Assembly: GCF_009742725.1 (NCBI RefSeq)
Contig: NZ_WPHG01000006.1
Span: forward strand, 114,441-178,440
DNA from: Nitratireductor arenosus
Lineage (GTDB): Bacteria > Pseudomonadota > Alphaproteobacteria > Rhizobiales > Rhizobiaceae
Length of the DNA stretch: 64,000 nucleotides
Reading direction: 5' to 3'
Shown here: positions 38,467 to 47,237 of the stretch, in pieces
How the letters are laid out: each line of letters starts with the position of its first letter
How positions within the stretch are numbered: position 1 is the stretch's first letter
Notes under the pieces: model-generated
What the model was told of the DNA's origin: nothing
Databases searched by the model: none
The model's input: the letters and a program-made list of their open reading frames with translations, nothing else
Program-made: the position numbers and the translations under genes

Positions 38467-39462
38467 ATGACAAATATTGCCGATCTTGAGATTTTTTCAC
38501 GTGTGGTTTCTGCTGGAAGCCTTTCGGGGGCGGGACGTGAACTGGGCTTGTCGCCCGCCGTCGTTTCCAAAAGGCTGCGCAAGCTGGAAGATCGGCTCGG
38601 CACCCGCCTGCTGCAACGTACCACGCGACAGGTCGCGCTGACCGAGGCCGGACAGGGATTTTACGAACGCGTCGTCGCCATCATTGCCGGCATCGAGGAA
38701 GCAGAAGCTTTCGTCACGCGACGATCGACCCAGCCACGCGGCACGCTGAAGATCTCGGCTCCAACGTCCTTCGCGCGCATGCACATCGCCCCGCATCTCG
38801 GCGCCTTCATGCGCGAAAATCCCGACCTGTCGATCAACCTCGTCTTGTCGGACGATTTCGTCGACATTGTCGGCGACGGGTTCGATCTTGCCATCCGTAT
38901 CGCCGAACTGTCGGATTCCAGCCTCGTGGCGCGCCGGCTCGCGCCGGTCGAGCGCGTTCTGGTCGCGGCGCCCTCCTACTTGTCGGAGCGCGGATTGCCA
39001 CAATCGATCGAAGACCTGGAACGGCATATTTGCCTGCCCCAGCACAACAACGAGCCGTGGCGGCTCGAAGGTCCGCACGGCTCGATCGTCTACCGAGCCG
39101 AAGGACCGCTGCAGACCAATTCGAGCGAAGTCCTGCGCGAAGCGGTGATTGCCGGGCTCGGCCTCGCCCTGCGTTCGACCTGGGATGTCGGGGCCGAGAT
39201 CGCCTCGGGCCGGCTGGTGCGCGTGATGCCGGAATTCGCCGCCTCCAAGAGCGTCGCCATCCACGCCGTCTACCCCTCGCGGCGCTTCCTGCCGGCCAAG
39301 GTGCGGCTGTTCATCGATTATCTGGCCAACCTCTACGGCCCAGTGCCCTACTGGGAAACGGTGCCCGCCAGCGCCGTATCAGCTCCGACCGTCGGCGACG
39401 CGGTTCCGCCCGAGCCGAAGCCGAACGGCAGGGCGGGCCCACCAGCCGGCACGCGGCCTTAG
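38467..39462 (+). CDS. LysR-family regulator divergent from glcDEF
   Basis: 331 aa. Winged helix at the N-terminus (FSRVVSAGSLSGAGRELGLSPAVVSKRLRKLEDRLGT, split here only by reading on), then an effector domain from about residue 90 (GTLKISAPTSFARMHIAPHL), matching the LTTR group of CrgA/DsdC-like regulators. A Pro-rich C-terminal extension of about 35 residues (PPEPKPNGRAGPPAGTRP) is unusual. Being divergent from glcD over a 270-bp gap, it may regulate the glc operon. Convergent with the DUF3422 gene. Confidence 0.93.
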   Translation: MTNIADLEIFSRVVSAGSLSGAGRELGLSPAVVSKRLRKLEDRLGTRLLQRTTRQVALTEAGQGFYERVVAIIAGIEEAEAFVTRRSTQPRGTLKISAPTSFARMHIAPHLGAFMRENPDLSINLVLSDDFVDIVGDGFDLAIRIAELSDSSLVARRLAPVERVLVAAPSYLSERGLPQSIEDLERHICLPQHNNEPWRLEGPHGSIVYRAEGPLQTNSSEVLREAVIAGLGLALRSTWDVGAEIASGRLVRVMPEFAASKSVAIHAVYPSRRFLPAKVRLFIDYLANLYGPVPYWETVPASAVSAPTVGDAVPPEPKPNGRAGPPAGTRP

Positions 39463-39496
39463 AGTATCCCTTCCTTGACCAAAACGGATACTCTAA
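39459..39496. terminator. Hairpin between convergent lysR and DUF3422 genes
   Basis: A perfect 11-bp inverted repeat, TTAGAGTATCC (39459-39469) and GGATACTCTAA (39486-39496), with a 16-nt loop. It begins inside the lysR stop codon and ends 12 bp before the DUF3422 stop. It has no long T-run but could act as a bidirectional terminator. Confidence 0.55.
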
Positions 39497-39508
39497 GGGT
39501 CGGTGGAT

Positions 39509-40831
39509 TCAGGGCTGCCGCGCCCCACCCGGATCGACATGATGGCGACGGATGCGCCGCACCAGCCACCAGACCGCAAGCACCACCGGCACGACGGCGA
39601 GCGCGGTCGCCTGCTCGGGCTTGAATGGCAAGCCGATATCCGCCGCGCCCTTGGCCAGATAGCCGGCAAGCCCGACGACATAATAAGACACCGCCGCGAC
39701 CGAGAGCCCCTCCACGGTCTGCTGCAGCCTGAGCTGCAGCTTGGCGCGCCGGTTCATCGAGCCGAGAAGGTCTCGGTTCTGGCGCTCCACCTCGACGTCG
39801 ACCCAGGTCCTGAGCAACGTCGCCGCGCGCGCCAGCTTGCGCGACAGATTGGCCTGTCGCTCCTCGATCGAGCGGCAGGTGCGCATGGCCGGCGCCACCC
39901 GCCTTTGCAGAAAACCCGACCAGGTGTCGTAGCCGGGCACGGCCTCCTCACCGAGCGCGGCCAGCCGTTCCTCCACGATACCGTGATAGGCGCGGCTGGC
40001 GCCGAACCGATAGAGGCTTGCCGCCGCGTCGGCCTCCAGTTCGGCGGCAAGCTCGGTCAGTTCGCTCAAAAGCCCCTCGCTGTCGCGGCGCTCGCCCGAG
40101 CGCATCTCGCCGGTGAGTTGCGCCAGCCTGTCTTCGATGCGGCGAATGCGTGGTGAAAGCGATTGCGCCAGCGGCAGGCCAAGCATGGCCAGCGTTCGGT
40201 AGGTCTCGATGTCGACCAGCCGCTGCGCCAGCGCTCCCACCCGCGCCGAGGTCAGCCCGCCGTCGAGAAGCAGGATGCGGGTCAATCCGTCGCCATCCTG
40301 GCGGAAATCGGTGGCGACCGCCGCCTTGCCGCCCTCGACCAGGGAATAACACAGGCTTGCCGGGTCGAAGCTCTCGATCAGCCGCTCGGCGCCATCATCC
40401 CACGTGCGAATGTCGATCCGCACGCCCGAAATAACCGTTCCCGGTGCCGAAAATCCGTGTCCGAACGGCCCGGCCTCCCCTTGGTCGCCCGACCCACCCG
40501 GCGGGCCTTCCCAGAAATAGGTGGAAAATTCGGTATGCCGCTCCCAGCGCAGCGTGCCGCGGCCCCATTTCATCGCGTGGTGGCGCGCCTGGCGATCCGG
40601 CGGCGCCACGCCGAGCCCCCGCGACAACTCGGCGAGAACGGCGTGGTCGACGGTGCTGCCGCCTTCGGTCATGAAGGCGAGCTGGACGAGCCTGCGCGGC
40701 GTCTCGATCGGCGGATGCGGACGCGCATGGACCTCGCCGAGAGCGGCGGCCCGGCCATCGTAGGCCGGCAACCCCATCACACTGCCGGAAAGCACGGTGT
40801 CGGGTCGGATTCCGGTGTGTTCCTCGCTCAT
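39509..40831 (-). CDS. DUF3422 membrane protein
   Basis: 440 aa. Conserved N-terminal block (LGEVHARPHPPIETPRRLVQ, WGRGTLRWERHTEFSTYFWE) is diagnostic of DUF3422. A helical middle section (residues ~200-370) looks coiled. Two C-terminal membrane segments (LSVAAVSYYVVGLAGYLAKG, ATALAVVPVVLAVWWLVRRI) end in a basic tail. The arrangement recalls a cytosolic body anchored by a hairpin. Function unknown; widespread in alpha- and betaproteobacteria. Divergent from the gntR-lutABC unit. Confidence 0.9.
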   Translation of the reverse strand: MSEEHTGIRPDTVLSGSVMGLPAYDGRAAALGEVHARPHPPIETPRRLVQLAFMTEGGSTVDHAVLAELSRGLGVAPPDRQARHHAMKWGRGTLRWERHTEFSTYFWEGPPGGSGDQGEAGPFGHGFSAPGTVISGVRIDIRTWDDGAERLIESFDPASLCYSLVEGGKAAVATDFRQDGDGLTRILLLDGGLTSARVGALAQRLVDIETYRTLAMLGLPLAQSLSPRIRRIEDRLAQLTGEMRSGERRDSEGLLSELTELAAELEADAAASLYRFGASRAYHGIVEERLAALGEEAVPGYDTWSGFLQRRVAPAMRTCRSIEERQANLSRKLARAATLLRTWVDVEVERQNRDLLGSMNRRAKLQLRLQQTVEGLSVAAVSYYVVGLAGYLAKGAADIGLPFKPEQATALAVVPVVLAVWWLVRRIRRHHVDPGGARQP

Positions 40832-40927
40832 ATGTATTTCCGCCTCCCCGACGGCTCCGCTACCTTAGTCTAACGAAACAGCCCGTCCATGCGGCATGGC
40901 GTCTTCGAAGCATGCCGTCACTCGCAA

Positions 40928-40970
40928 AGTGGATAAAAAAATTGACCACTGAGGCTGGTGTTTCTAAGAC
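40928..40970 (+). promoter_or_regulatory. Candidate gntR-lutABC promoter with overlapping dyad
   Basis: TTGACC (40942-40947), 17 bp, TAAGAC (40965-40970) would start transcription about 20 nt before ATG 40996. An inverted repeat, AGTGG (40928-40932) and CCACT (40946-40950), covers the -35, a position suited to repression. Read on the minus strand the 23 bp contain TGGTCAA and ATCCA in the same spacing as TGGTCAA and TACCA at the glcD site. Confidence 0.5.
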
Positions 40971-40995
40971 TGGGGCGATTGCCCTTCGCCGGAAG

Positions 40996-41802
40996 ATGCC
41001 CTTGAACGAGGTCTACGCCCGCATCCAGCATGCCCGCACCGCCGACGAGGTCGTGGGCCGTATCGAGGATCTTATCCTCGAGGGTGTCCTGCGACCGGGT
41101 GATCGGTTGCCGGGCGAACGCGACCTGTCGAGCCGGCTCGACGTCTCGCGCCCGATCCTGCGCGACGCGCTCAAGCAACTCGAGACGCGCGGGCTGGTCG
41201 TCTCGCGCCATGGCGACGGCACCCGGATCGCTGATCTCATCGGCGAGGTGTTCACGCCGCCGGTGATGGAGCTGGTCGCCACGCACGGCAAGGCGATCGC
41301 CGACTATCTGGAATACCGACGCGAGATCGAGGGCGTCGCCGCCGGTTTCGCCGCTGCCCGCGCCACCGATGACGACCGCGCCCTGGTGTCGGACATTCTC
41401 GCGCGCATGCGCCAGGCGCACCGCCACGCCGATTTCGAGCGGGAAGCCGCTCTCGACGTCGAGTTCCACAACACCGTCGGCGAATGCGCCCACAACATCA
41501 TTCTCCTGCACACGCTGCGCTCGTGCTACCGGCTTTTGGCCGACGGGGTCTTTTTTAACCGAGGGCTGATCTATGCGCTGCCCGACGCGCGCGATACGCT
41601 GCTTCAACAGCATGTCGCCATTGGCGAGGCGGTCCTGGCGGGCGATCCGCACAAGGCCGCGCGGGCCGCGCGCGACCATATCGATTTCGTGGAGAGGGCG
41701 ATGAACGAAGCCGAACGCACCCAGAATTGGCAGAAAATCTCACGTCTGCGCTCGTTGCAGCGCGCGGCCGGGCGGAAGCCCGCGCAAGGAGGCGAGCGTT
41801 GA
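40996..41802 (+). CDS. GntR/FCD (FadR-type) regulator of the lut operon
   Basis: 268 aa. N-terminal winged helix: ILEGVLRPGDRLPGERDLSSRL and DVSRPILRDALKQLETRGLV. A C-terminal all-helical FCD domain contains the metal-site pattern D...H (ALDVEFHNTVGE) and a late His pair (QQHVAIGEAV, ARDHIDFV), as in LldR. By position it is the lactate-responsive repressor of lutABC. ATG 40996 is chosen: a longer start at 40912 would place the candidate promoter inside the gene. Its stop overlaps the lutA start by 4 bp. Confidence 0.92.
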   Translation: MPLNEVYARIQHARTADEVVGRIEDLILEGVLRPGDRLPGERDLSSRLDVSRPILRDALKQLETRGLVVSRHGDGTRIADLIGEVFTPPVMELVATHGKAIADYLEYRREIEGVAAGFAAARATDDDRALVSDILARMRQAHRHADFEREAALDVEFHNTVGECAHNIILLHTLRSCYRLLADGVFFNRGLIYALPDARDTLLQQHVAIGEAVLAGDPHKAARAARDHIDFVERAMNEAERTQNWQKISRLRSLQRAAGRKPAQGGER

Positions 41803-42572
41803 GCGGCACAGTCCAAGCACGGCCGACGGTCGGCCTGTTCGTCACCTGTCTGGTCGATCTCTTCAGGCCCCAGGTCGGCTTCGCCGCCGTCAAGCTCATC
41901 GAGGAAGCCGGCTGCGATGTCGATGTGCCGATGGCCCAGACCTGCTGCGGCCAGCCGGCCTATAATTCCGGCGACAACGCGGACGCGCGCGAGATCGCGC
42001 AAAACACCATTCGCGCCTTCGAGGGGTTCGACTACGTGGTGGCGCCGTCGGGTTCCTGCGCCGGCATGCTGAAAAAGCACTATCCGCGGCTCTTTGCCGA
42101 CGACCCTGACTGGCGCGAGCGCGCCGAGGCGTTTTCGGCCCGAGTGCACGAGCTCGTCAGCTTCCTCACCGACACTATGGGCATGGCGGCGGTCGCCGCG
42201 AACCATCCCGCCACCGTCACCTATCACGATTCCTGCTCGGGCTTGCGCGAGCTCGGCATCGCCGCCCAGCCGCGCGCGCTACTTGCCTCGGTCGAGGGGC
42301 TGACACTGAAGGAAATGCAAGATCCCGACGTGTGCTGCGGCTTCGGCGGCACCTTCTGTGTCAAATATTCCGACATCTCGAACGCCATCGTGGAGAAGAA
42401 GACGCAAACCATCGAGGCGAGCGGGGCCGACCTGCTTCTGGCCGGCGACCTCGGTTGCCTGATGAACATGGCCGGCAAGCTGAAACGACAGGGCTCGGCG
42501 ATCGAGGCGCGCCATGTCGCCGAAGTCCTCGCCGGCATGACAGACACCGCGCCGATCGGCGGCAAGGGTTAA
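41799..42572 (+). CDS. lutA: L-lactate utilisation protein A (LldE-like, CCG domains)
   Basis: 257 aa. One of three subunits of the iron-sulfur L-lactate oxidase LutABC. Two CCG cysteine-rich domains: FVTCLVDLFRP...AQTCCGQPAYNSG...SGSCAGMLKKHY and HDSCSGLREL...DVCCGFGGTFCVKY. The start is TTG 41799: AAGGAGG lies 6 nt upstream and the codon overlaps the gntR stop (TTGA). Longer in-frame starts run back into gntR. Confidence 0.94.
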   Translation: MSGTVQARPTVGLFVTCLVDLFRPQVGFAAVKLIEEAGCDVDVPMAQTCCGQPAYNSGDNADAREIAQNTIRAFEGFDYVVAPSGSCAGMLKKHYPRLFADDPDWRERAEAFSARVHELVSFLTDTMGMAAVAANHPATVTYHDSCSGLRELGIAAQPRALLASVEGLTLKEMQDPDVCCGFGGTFCVKYSDISNAIVEKKTQTIEASGADLLLAGDLGCLMNMAGKLKRQGSAIEARHVAEVLAGMTDTAPIGGKG

Positions 42573-42594
42573 TCCATCCACGGGGCCGAACGCA

Positions 42595-44031
42595 ATGGAA
42601 GTCACTTCACCGACATTCAAACAGAACGCGGTCAACGCGCTCCACGACGCCCAGCTTCAAAAGGCGCTCGGCAATGTGCGCGCCGGCTTCATCGACAAGC
42701 GCCGCAAGGCGGCCGACGCGCTGCCCGAATTCGACGCGCTGCGCGACGCCGCCCGAGACATCAAGGACCATACGCTCGCCCATCTCGACCTCTATCTGGA
42801 GGCTTATGAAAAAAAGGTGACGGAATCCGGCGGCCACGTGCACTGGGCCGAGACGGCGGAGGATGCGCGCCGCGTCGTGCTCGACATCTGCCGCATGCAA
42901 AACGCCCGCACCGTCACCAAGGGCAAGTCGATGATCACCGAGGAGATCGCCCTCAACGACTTCCTCCAGCTCGCCGGCATCAAGGCCGTGGAAACCGATC
43001 TCGGCGAATACATCATTCAGCTGCGCAACGAGCATCCGAGCCACATCATCGCGCCGGCCGTGCATGTGAACAAGGATCAGGTCGAGGCCGACTTCCGTCG
43101 CGCCCACGACTATCTGCCGGCAGACCGCGACCTGACCGAGCCCGAGACGCTGCTCGACGAGGCGCGACGCGTGCTGCGCGCGCAGTATTTCGAAGCCGAA
43201 ATCGGCATAACCGGAGCCAATTTTCTCGTCGCCGAAACCGGCAGTTCGGTCATCGTCACCAACGAGGGCAATGGTGATCTGACCCAACTCCTGCCACGTG
43301 TGCACATCGTGGTCGCCTCGATCGAGAAGATCGTGCCGACGCTCAACGATGTCAGCCAGATCCTGCGGGTTCTGGCGCGCTCGGCGACCGGTCAGGACAT
43401 GAGCGTCTACACCACATTGTCGACCGGGCCACGCCGCAAGGGCGATCCGGACGGGCCGGAACAGTACCATGTCATCCTGCTCGACAATGGCCGCACGTCG
43501 ATGCTCGGCACCGAGTTCCAGGACATGCTGCGCTGCATACGTTGCGGCGCCTGCATGAACCATTGCCCGGTTTACCACGCCGTCGGCGGCCATGCCTATG
43601 GCTGGGTCTACCCCGGTCCGATGGGCGCCGTGCTCACCCCCTCCCTGATCGGCGTCGACCAGGGCGGACACCTGCCCAACGCCTCGACGTTCTGCGGTCG
43701 CTGCGAAAGCGTGTGCCCGATGCGCATCCCCCTGCCGAAGATGATGCGGCACTGGCGCGAACGCGAATTCGAGCGCGGCCTCAACCCGGCCACGCAGCGC
43801 TACGGCATGAAAATCTGGGCCGCCTTCGCCAAGCGTCCGCGGCTCTATAATTTCGCCACCTCGATGGCGATCCCGGTGCTTGCCTTGTTCGGCGGACGCA
43901 GGAAACGGTTTTCCGCCCTCCCCCTCGCCGGCGGTTGGACAAAGCATCGCGATCTGCCCGCACCCGAGCGCCGGACCTTTATGCAGCAATGGCGCGAACG
44001 CGAAAGTCGCAAGCAAGGGGCCTCGGCATGA
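42595..44031 (+). CDS. lutB: L-lactate utilisation protein B (LldF-like)
   Basis: 478 aa. An N-terminal LUD (DUF162) domain (KGKSMITEEIALNDFL, GITGANFLVAETGSSVIVTN) is followed by two 4Fe-4S motifs: CIRCGACMNHCPVYH and CGRCESVCPMRIPLP. It passes electrons from lactate oxidation to the respiratory chain. The C-terminal segment has a weakly hydrophobic stretch (ATSMAIPVLALFGG). Starts 22 bp after lutA and overlaps lutC by 4 bp. Confidence 0.95.
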   Translation: MEVTSPTFKQNAVNALHDAQLQKALGNVRAGFIDKRRKAADALPEFDALRDAARDIKDHTLAHLDLYLEAYEKKVTESGGHVHWAETAEDARRVVLDICRMQNARTVTKGKSMITEEIALNDFLQLAGIKAVETDLGEYIIQLRNEHPSHIIAPAVHVNKDQVEADFRRAHDYLPADRDLTEPETLLDEARRVLRAQYFEAEIGITGANFLVAETGSSVIVTNEGNGDLTQLLPRVHIVVASIEKIVPTLNDVSQILRVLARSATGQDMSVYTTLSTGPRRKGDPDGPEQYHVILLDNGRTSMLGTEFQDMLRCIRCGACMNHCPVYHAVGGHAYGWVYPGPMGAVLTPSLIGVDQGGHLPNASTFCGRCESVCPMRIPLPKMMRHWREREFERGLNPATQRYGMKIWAAFAKRPRLYNFATSMAIPVLALFGGRRKRFSALPLAGGWTKHRDLPAPERRTFMQQWRERESRKQGASA

Positions 44032-44699
44032 GCGGGCGCGACGCGATCCTCGGCAAGCTGCGCCAGACGCTGGGCGCCGACACCAACGACGCCACGCGGC
44101 GCGAGGCGGTCGAAAGGCGGTTGGCGAAACCGCCCAGGGGCATCGTGCCCGAGCGCGGCCAGGGCAGCGATGCCCAAAAGGTCAAGCTGTTCTGTCAGAT
44201 GGCCGAGGCGGTGTCGGCGAGCGTGACGCGCGTGCGCTCGCCCGAGCGCGTGCCGCGGGTTGTGTCGGACTATCTGCGCGCCAAAAACCTGCCCGCCTCG
44301 GTCCGGATGGGGACAGACCGTCGGCTGAAGGCGATGCCATGGGACAAGCTGAAAGCACTGGACGTGAAATCAGGGCCATCGGACGGTTTTGACGAGGTCG
44401 GTGTCAGCCACGCCTTCGCCGGCATCGCGGAAACCGGAACGGTCGCTCTCCTGTCGGGCAAGGACAATCCCTCGACCGTGAATTTCCTGCCCGAGCACCA
44501 TATCGTGGTGGTCGACGTCAAGGATATCGCCGGCGACCTGGAAACGGTGCTCACCGGCCTGCGACGCAAATTCGGCAAGGGTCGCATGCCGCGCACCCTC
44601 AATCTCGTCACCGGCCCATCGCGGTCCGGCGACATCGAGCAGAAAATCATCTTAGGCGCTCACGGCCCGCGTGCCCTGCATCTGATCGTCGTCGGCTGA
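44028..44699 (+). CDS. lutC: L-lactate utilisation protein C (LldG-like)
   Basis: 223 aa, single LUD domain: VSHAFAGIAETGTVALLSGKD, LPEHHIVVVDVKDIAGDLE and VTGPSRSGDIEQKIILGAHGP. Third subunit of LutABC. ATG 44028 overlaps the lutB stop (ATGA), so the two are translationally coupled. An N-terminal extension in the same frame belongs to a shadow of lutB. Confidence 0.94.
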   Translation: MSGRDAILGKLRQTLGADTNDATRREAVERRLAKPPRGIVPERGQGSDAQKVKLFCQMAEAVSASVTRVRSPERVPRVVSDYLRAKNLPASVRMGTDRRLKAMPWDKLKALDVKSGPSDGFDEVGVSHAFAGIAETGTVALLSGKDNPSTVNFLPEHHIVVVDVKDIAGDLETVLTGLRRKFGKGRMPRTLNLVTGPSRSGDIEQKIILGAHGPRALHLIVVG

Positions 44700-44709
44700 G
44701 GCAATTGTC

Positions 44710-45450
44710 GTGACCGGCGTGCATTTCCTCGACGCCGCCGCACCCGATGGCATGCGGCTCTACGCGATCGGCGACGTGCACGGTCGGCTCGACCTGCTGC
44801 GCGCCATGCACGGCCAGATCCGCGCCGAATTGGTGCGCGACGAACCGGCTGACTGGCGCATCATCCATCTCGGCGACTATGTCGACAGGGGACCGAACTC
44901 CAAAGGGGTGATCGCCTTTCTCGTCGACCGCGTCACGGAGGATCCGCGCGTCGTCGCGCTCGCCGGCAATCACGACGTGAATTTCCGCGCCTTTCTCGAC
45001 GATGGTGACACGACCGGGCTGTTTTGCCGCTTTGGCGGTATCGACACGGCACGCTCCTACGGCGTGGAGGTCGATTTTTCGAACTCGGCCGCCGCCGACA
45101 AAAGCCGGGCCGCATTGGCGGCCGTGGTTCCTTCAGCCCACAAGACCTTCATCGAGGGCCTGCCGCGCTCGATCGTCTTCGGCGATTTTTTCTTCTGCCA
45201 TGCCGGCATCCGGCCTGAAGTGCCGCTCGACGACCAGGACCCGCAGGACCTGATCTGGATCCGCGACCCGTTCCTGCATTATCCCGGCCTGCATGAAAAA
45301 GTGGTGGTGCACGGCCATACGCCCCATGACGAAGCCGAAATCATGGCGAACCGCGTCAATCTCGACACGCTTGCCTATGCCAGCGGCCGCCTGACGGCCT
45401 TTGTCGTGGAGGGGCGCGAAAAGCGGCTTCTGGAAGCCGGCGCGGATTAG
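44710..45450 (+). CDS. PPP-family metallophosphoesterase
   Basis: 246 aa. The dinuclear metal motifs are in order: IGDVHGRLDLL, LGDYVDRGPNS, AGNHDVNFR, and later FCHAGIRPEVPL and VHGHTPHDE. This is the signature of serine/threonine phosphatase-like enzymes (PrpA, ApaH-like); the substrate cannot be told from sequence. GTG 44710 follows GAGG by 9 nt. It lies 10 bp after lutC and may be read through with the lut operon. Confidence 0.9.
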   Translation: MTGVHFLDAAAPDGMRLYAIGDVHGRLDLLRAMHGQIRAELVRDEPADWRIIHLGDYVDRGPNSKGVIAFLVDRVTEDPRVVALAGNHDVNFRAFLDDGDTTGLFCRFGGIDTARSYGVEVDFSNSAAADKSRAALAAVVPSAHKTFIEGLPRSIVFGDFFFCHAGIRPEVPLDDQDPQDLIWIRDPFLHYPGLHEKVVVHGHTPHDEAEIMANRVNLDTLAYASGRLTAFVVEGREKRLLEAGAD

Positions 45451-45454
45451 GAGA

Positions 45455-45595
45455 TCAGTTCCGGCCAGCGCCGACGCCGTAACCGTCGGTGACCAGATGG
45501 CCCGAATGCGCGTCGGCCGAATAAATGCCGATCCCCCAGATCGCGATTCCGGAGAGCATGAGAAAGGAAAGGAGCGCAGCTTTCACGGGCGTCAT
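45455..45595 (-). CDS. Predicted 46-aa membrane or exported miniprotein
   Basis: An ORF from ATG 45595 to TGA 45455. The N-terminus is Met-Thr-Pro-Val-Lys followed by a hydrophobic stretch (LLSFLMLSGIAIWGIGIY), then a polar tail with two His (SADAHSGHLVTDGYG). This fits a one-pass membrane or signal-anchored small protein. No strong ribosome site is seen and I recognise no family. It is the only ORF in the region, converges with the phosphatase gene 4 bp away, and has an AT-rich upstream region with an imperfect dyad (GTAAT...GTTAC, about 45615-45640). Confidence 0.5.
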   Translation of the reverse strand: MTPVKAALLSFLMLSGIAIWGIGIYSADAHSGHLVTDGYGVGAGRN

Positions 45596-45739
45596 CGTCT
45601 CTGTTGTCTTTCTACGTAATGAAAATGATTGTGGTTACGATTCAGTTGCGGCAAACCAGAAAAATGTAACAAGCCCTTATCCGTACGCTCGCAATCTCGC
45701 CTTTCGGCGCCGCCGCCGCTGCGGGAGCCATGGCATAGT

Positions 45740-45761
45740 GTGCTAGCGCTTTCGGTGCTAG
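45740..45761 (+). promoter_or_regulatory. Direct repeats upstream of the thioredoxin-like gene
   Basis: GTGCTAG occurs at 45740-45746 and again at 45755-45761, 15 bp apart, about 46-67 bp before ATG 45807. Spacing near one and a half helical turns could suit an activator; no regulator is identified. The rest of the 45596-45806 stretch is AT-richer and holds no gene I can support. Confidence 0.35.
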
Positions 45762-45806
45762 TCTTCTGTGAAGCGTTCCACATGCAGTGAAGGAGGCGTA
45801 TCAAAA

Positions 45807-46430
45807 ATGCCACGCTTCGCGCCTGTCCGCCTCGCCGCCTTGCTTACATTCTTGCTTGCGGCCGCCGGCCCTGCCCATACCGACGCGTTGTTGCCCGAAC
45901 CCGAGCTTGGCGACAACGGCCTCCATGTCCAGGACTGGTTCCTGCAATCTTTCCTTGATATCGGCGACGACTTCGCCACCGCGCAGGACGCGGGCAAGGG
46001 TCTCGTGATCGTCTTCGAACAGTCTGGCTGCCCCTATTGCCGCGAAATGCACCGGGTCAATCTGCGCGATCCGGAAATCGTGCGGCATATAAGCGACAAT
46101 TTCGACGTGCTGCAGCTCGACCTGCGCGGCAGCCGCGCCGTCACCGACACCGACGGCGAGGAGCTGCCGGAACGCGACCTAGCGCGTAAATGGGGCGTGG
46201 TTTTCACCCCGACGCTGATCTTCGTGCCCAGGGAAGCCGATCCGAACGGCAAGCCCGCCAAGCAGGCCGCGGCCGCCGTAATGCCCGGCTATTTCAAGCC
46301 GTTCCATTTCGCCTCTATGTTCGCCTATGTGGCGAGCGGCGCCTACAGGGATCATCATTTCCAGGACTTCATCACCGCCCGCGCCGACGCGCTGCGCAAG
46401 GACGGCAAGGAGGTCACGATTTGGGACTGA
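45807..46430 (+). CDS. Exported thioredoxin-like protein (SoxW type)
   Basis: 207 aa. Signal peptide of about 26 residues (LAALLTFLLAAAGPAHTDA). The thioredoxin fold has the redox motif C75-P-Y-C78 in FEQSGCPYCREMH and a cis-Pro in GVVFTPTLIFVPRE. The group matches SoxW/DsbD-gamma-like periplasmic thiol reductases; no sox or cytochrome genes are nearby, so the target is unknown. ATG 45807 follows GGAGG by 10 nt; GTG 45768 would precede the signal peptide. Confidence 0.88.
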   Translation: MPRFAPVRLAALLTFLLAAAGPAHTDALLPEPELGDNGLHVQDWFLQSFLDIGDDFATAQDAGKGLVIVFEQSGCPYCREMHRVNLRDPEIVRHISDNFDVLQLDLRGSRAVTDTDGEELPERDLARKWGVVFTPTLIFVPREADPNGKPAKQAAAAVMPGYFKPFHFASMFAYVASGAYRDHHFQDFITARADALRKDGKEVTIWD

Positions 46431-46453
46431 GCCCGGCGGAAACCGGCGCAGGG

Positions 46454-47152
46454 TCAGACCAGGGCCACCCAGGCGCGTGCCAGCGCAAATCCCGCCGCAT
46501 CCGCTTCCGGCCCATGGCGCGCCGCCTCGCTCTCGAAGCGGGCCGGCCAGTCTGGCTGGCTTTCAGCGAGATGGTCCCGAAAATCTGCGTTCCAGCGCCG
46601 CACCAGCGCACGATCGGCCTCGAAATGAAACTGGATGCCGTAGCCGGCGCGACCGACCCGGAACGCCTGGTTTTCGGCTGCGCCGTTTCTGGCCAGTCTG
46701 AGCGCACCCGGCGGCAGGGTGAACGTGTCGTCGTGCCATTCGAAGATCGGGAACCGCGGCGGCACGACGCGCAGCACGGGATCGCTCTCGCCGTGCCGCG
46801 TCCGTTCCACCTGCCGCCAGCCGAACTCCGTCGCCGAACCGATCAGATTGCGCCCTCCCATCGCCCGGGCCAGCACTTGCGCGCCGAGACAGATGCCGAG
46901 CACGGCGCGATCGCCGATGACGAACTCCCGCATCAGTCGCGTAAGCCGCGGCAGATAGGGATGGTTTTCGTCATCGACAGCGCTCTGGGCGCCGCCCAGC
47001 ACGACGAGCCCGTCATGCCCGCTTTCGCCATCGGGCAGCGGGTCGCCGGCGAATGTGCGACAGCAATCGACCTTTGCCCCGGCCTCGTCGAGGGCGCGCC
47101 CAACAAGTCCGAGGCCGGTTTGATCGAAATTCTGGACGACGAGAACGCGCAT
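46454..47152 (-). CDS. Class I glutamine amidotransferase-like protein
   Basis: 232 aa. The triad is complete: C88 in GICLGAQVLARAMGG, H176 and E178 in YGIQFHFEADRALV. The layout matches stand-alone GuaA-like amidotransferases (often annotated GMP synthase-like) that may hydrolyse gamma-glutamyl compounds. Substrate unknown. Convergent with the thioredoxin-like gene and divergent from the GNAT gene. Confidence 0.9.
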   Translation of the reverse strand: MRVLVVQNFDQTGLGLVGRALDEAGAKVDCCRTFAGDPLPDGESGHDGLVVLGGAQSAVDDENHPYLPRLTRLMREFVIGDRAVLGICLGAQVLARAMGGRNLIGSATEFGWRQVERTRHGESDPVLRVVPPRFPIFEWHDDTFTLPPGALRLARNGAAENQAFRVGRAGYGIQFHFEADRALVRRWNADFRDHLAESQPDWPARFESEAARHGPEADAAGFALARAWVALV

Positions 47153-47237
47153 TTAGACCTCAGCGATCGCAGGCATTCGTCTAATGCAACAGCCGTCTCG
47201 GCCACGCAATGTTGCTTGGAAGACTGGAAAGGAACAG

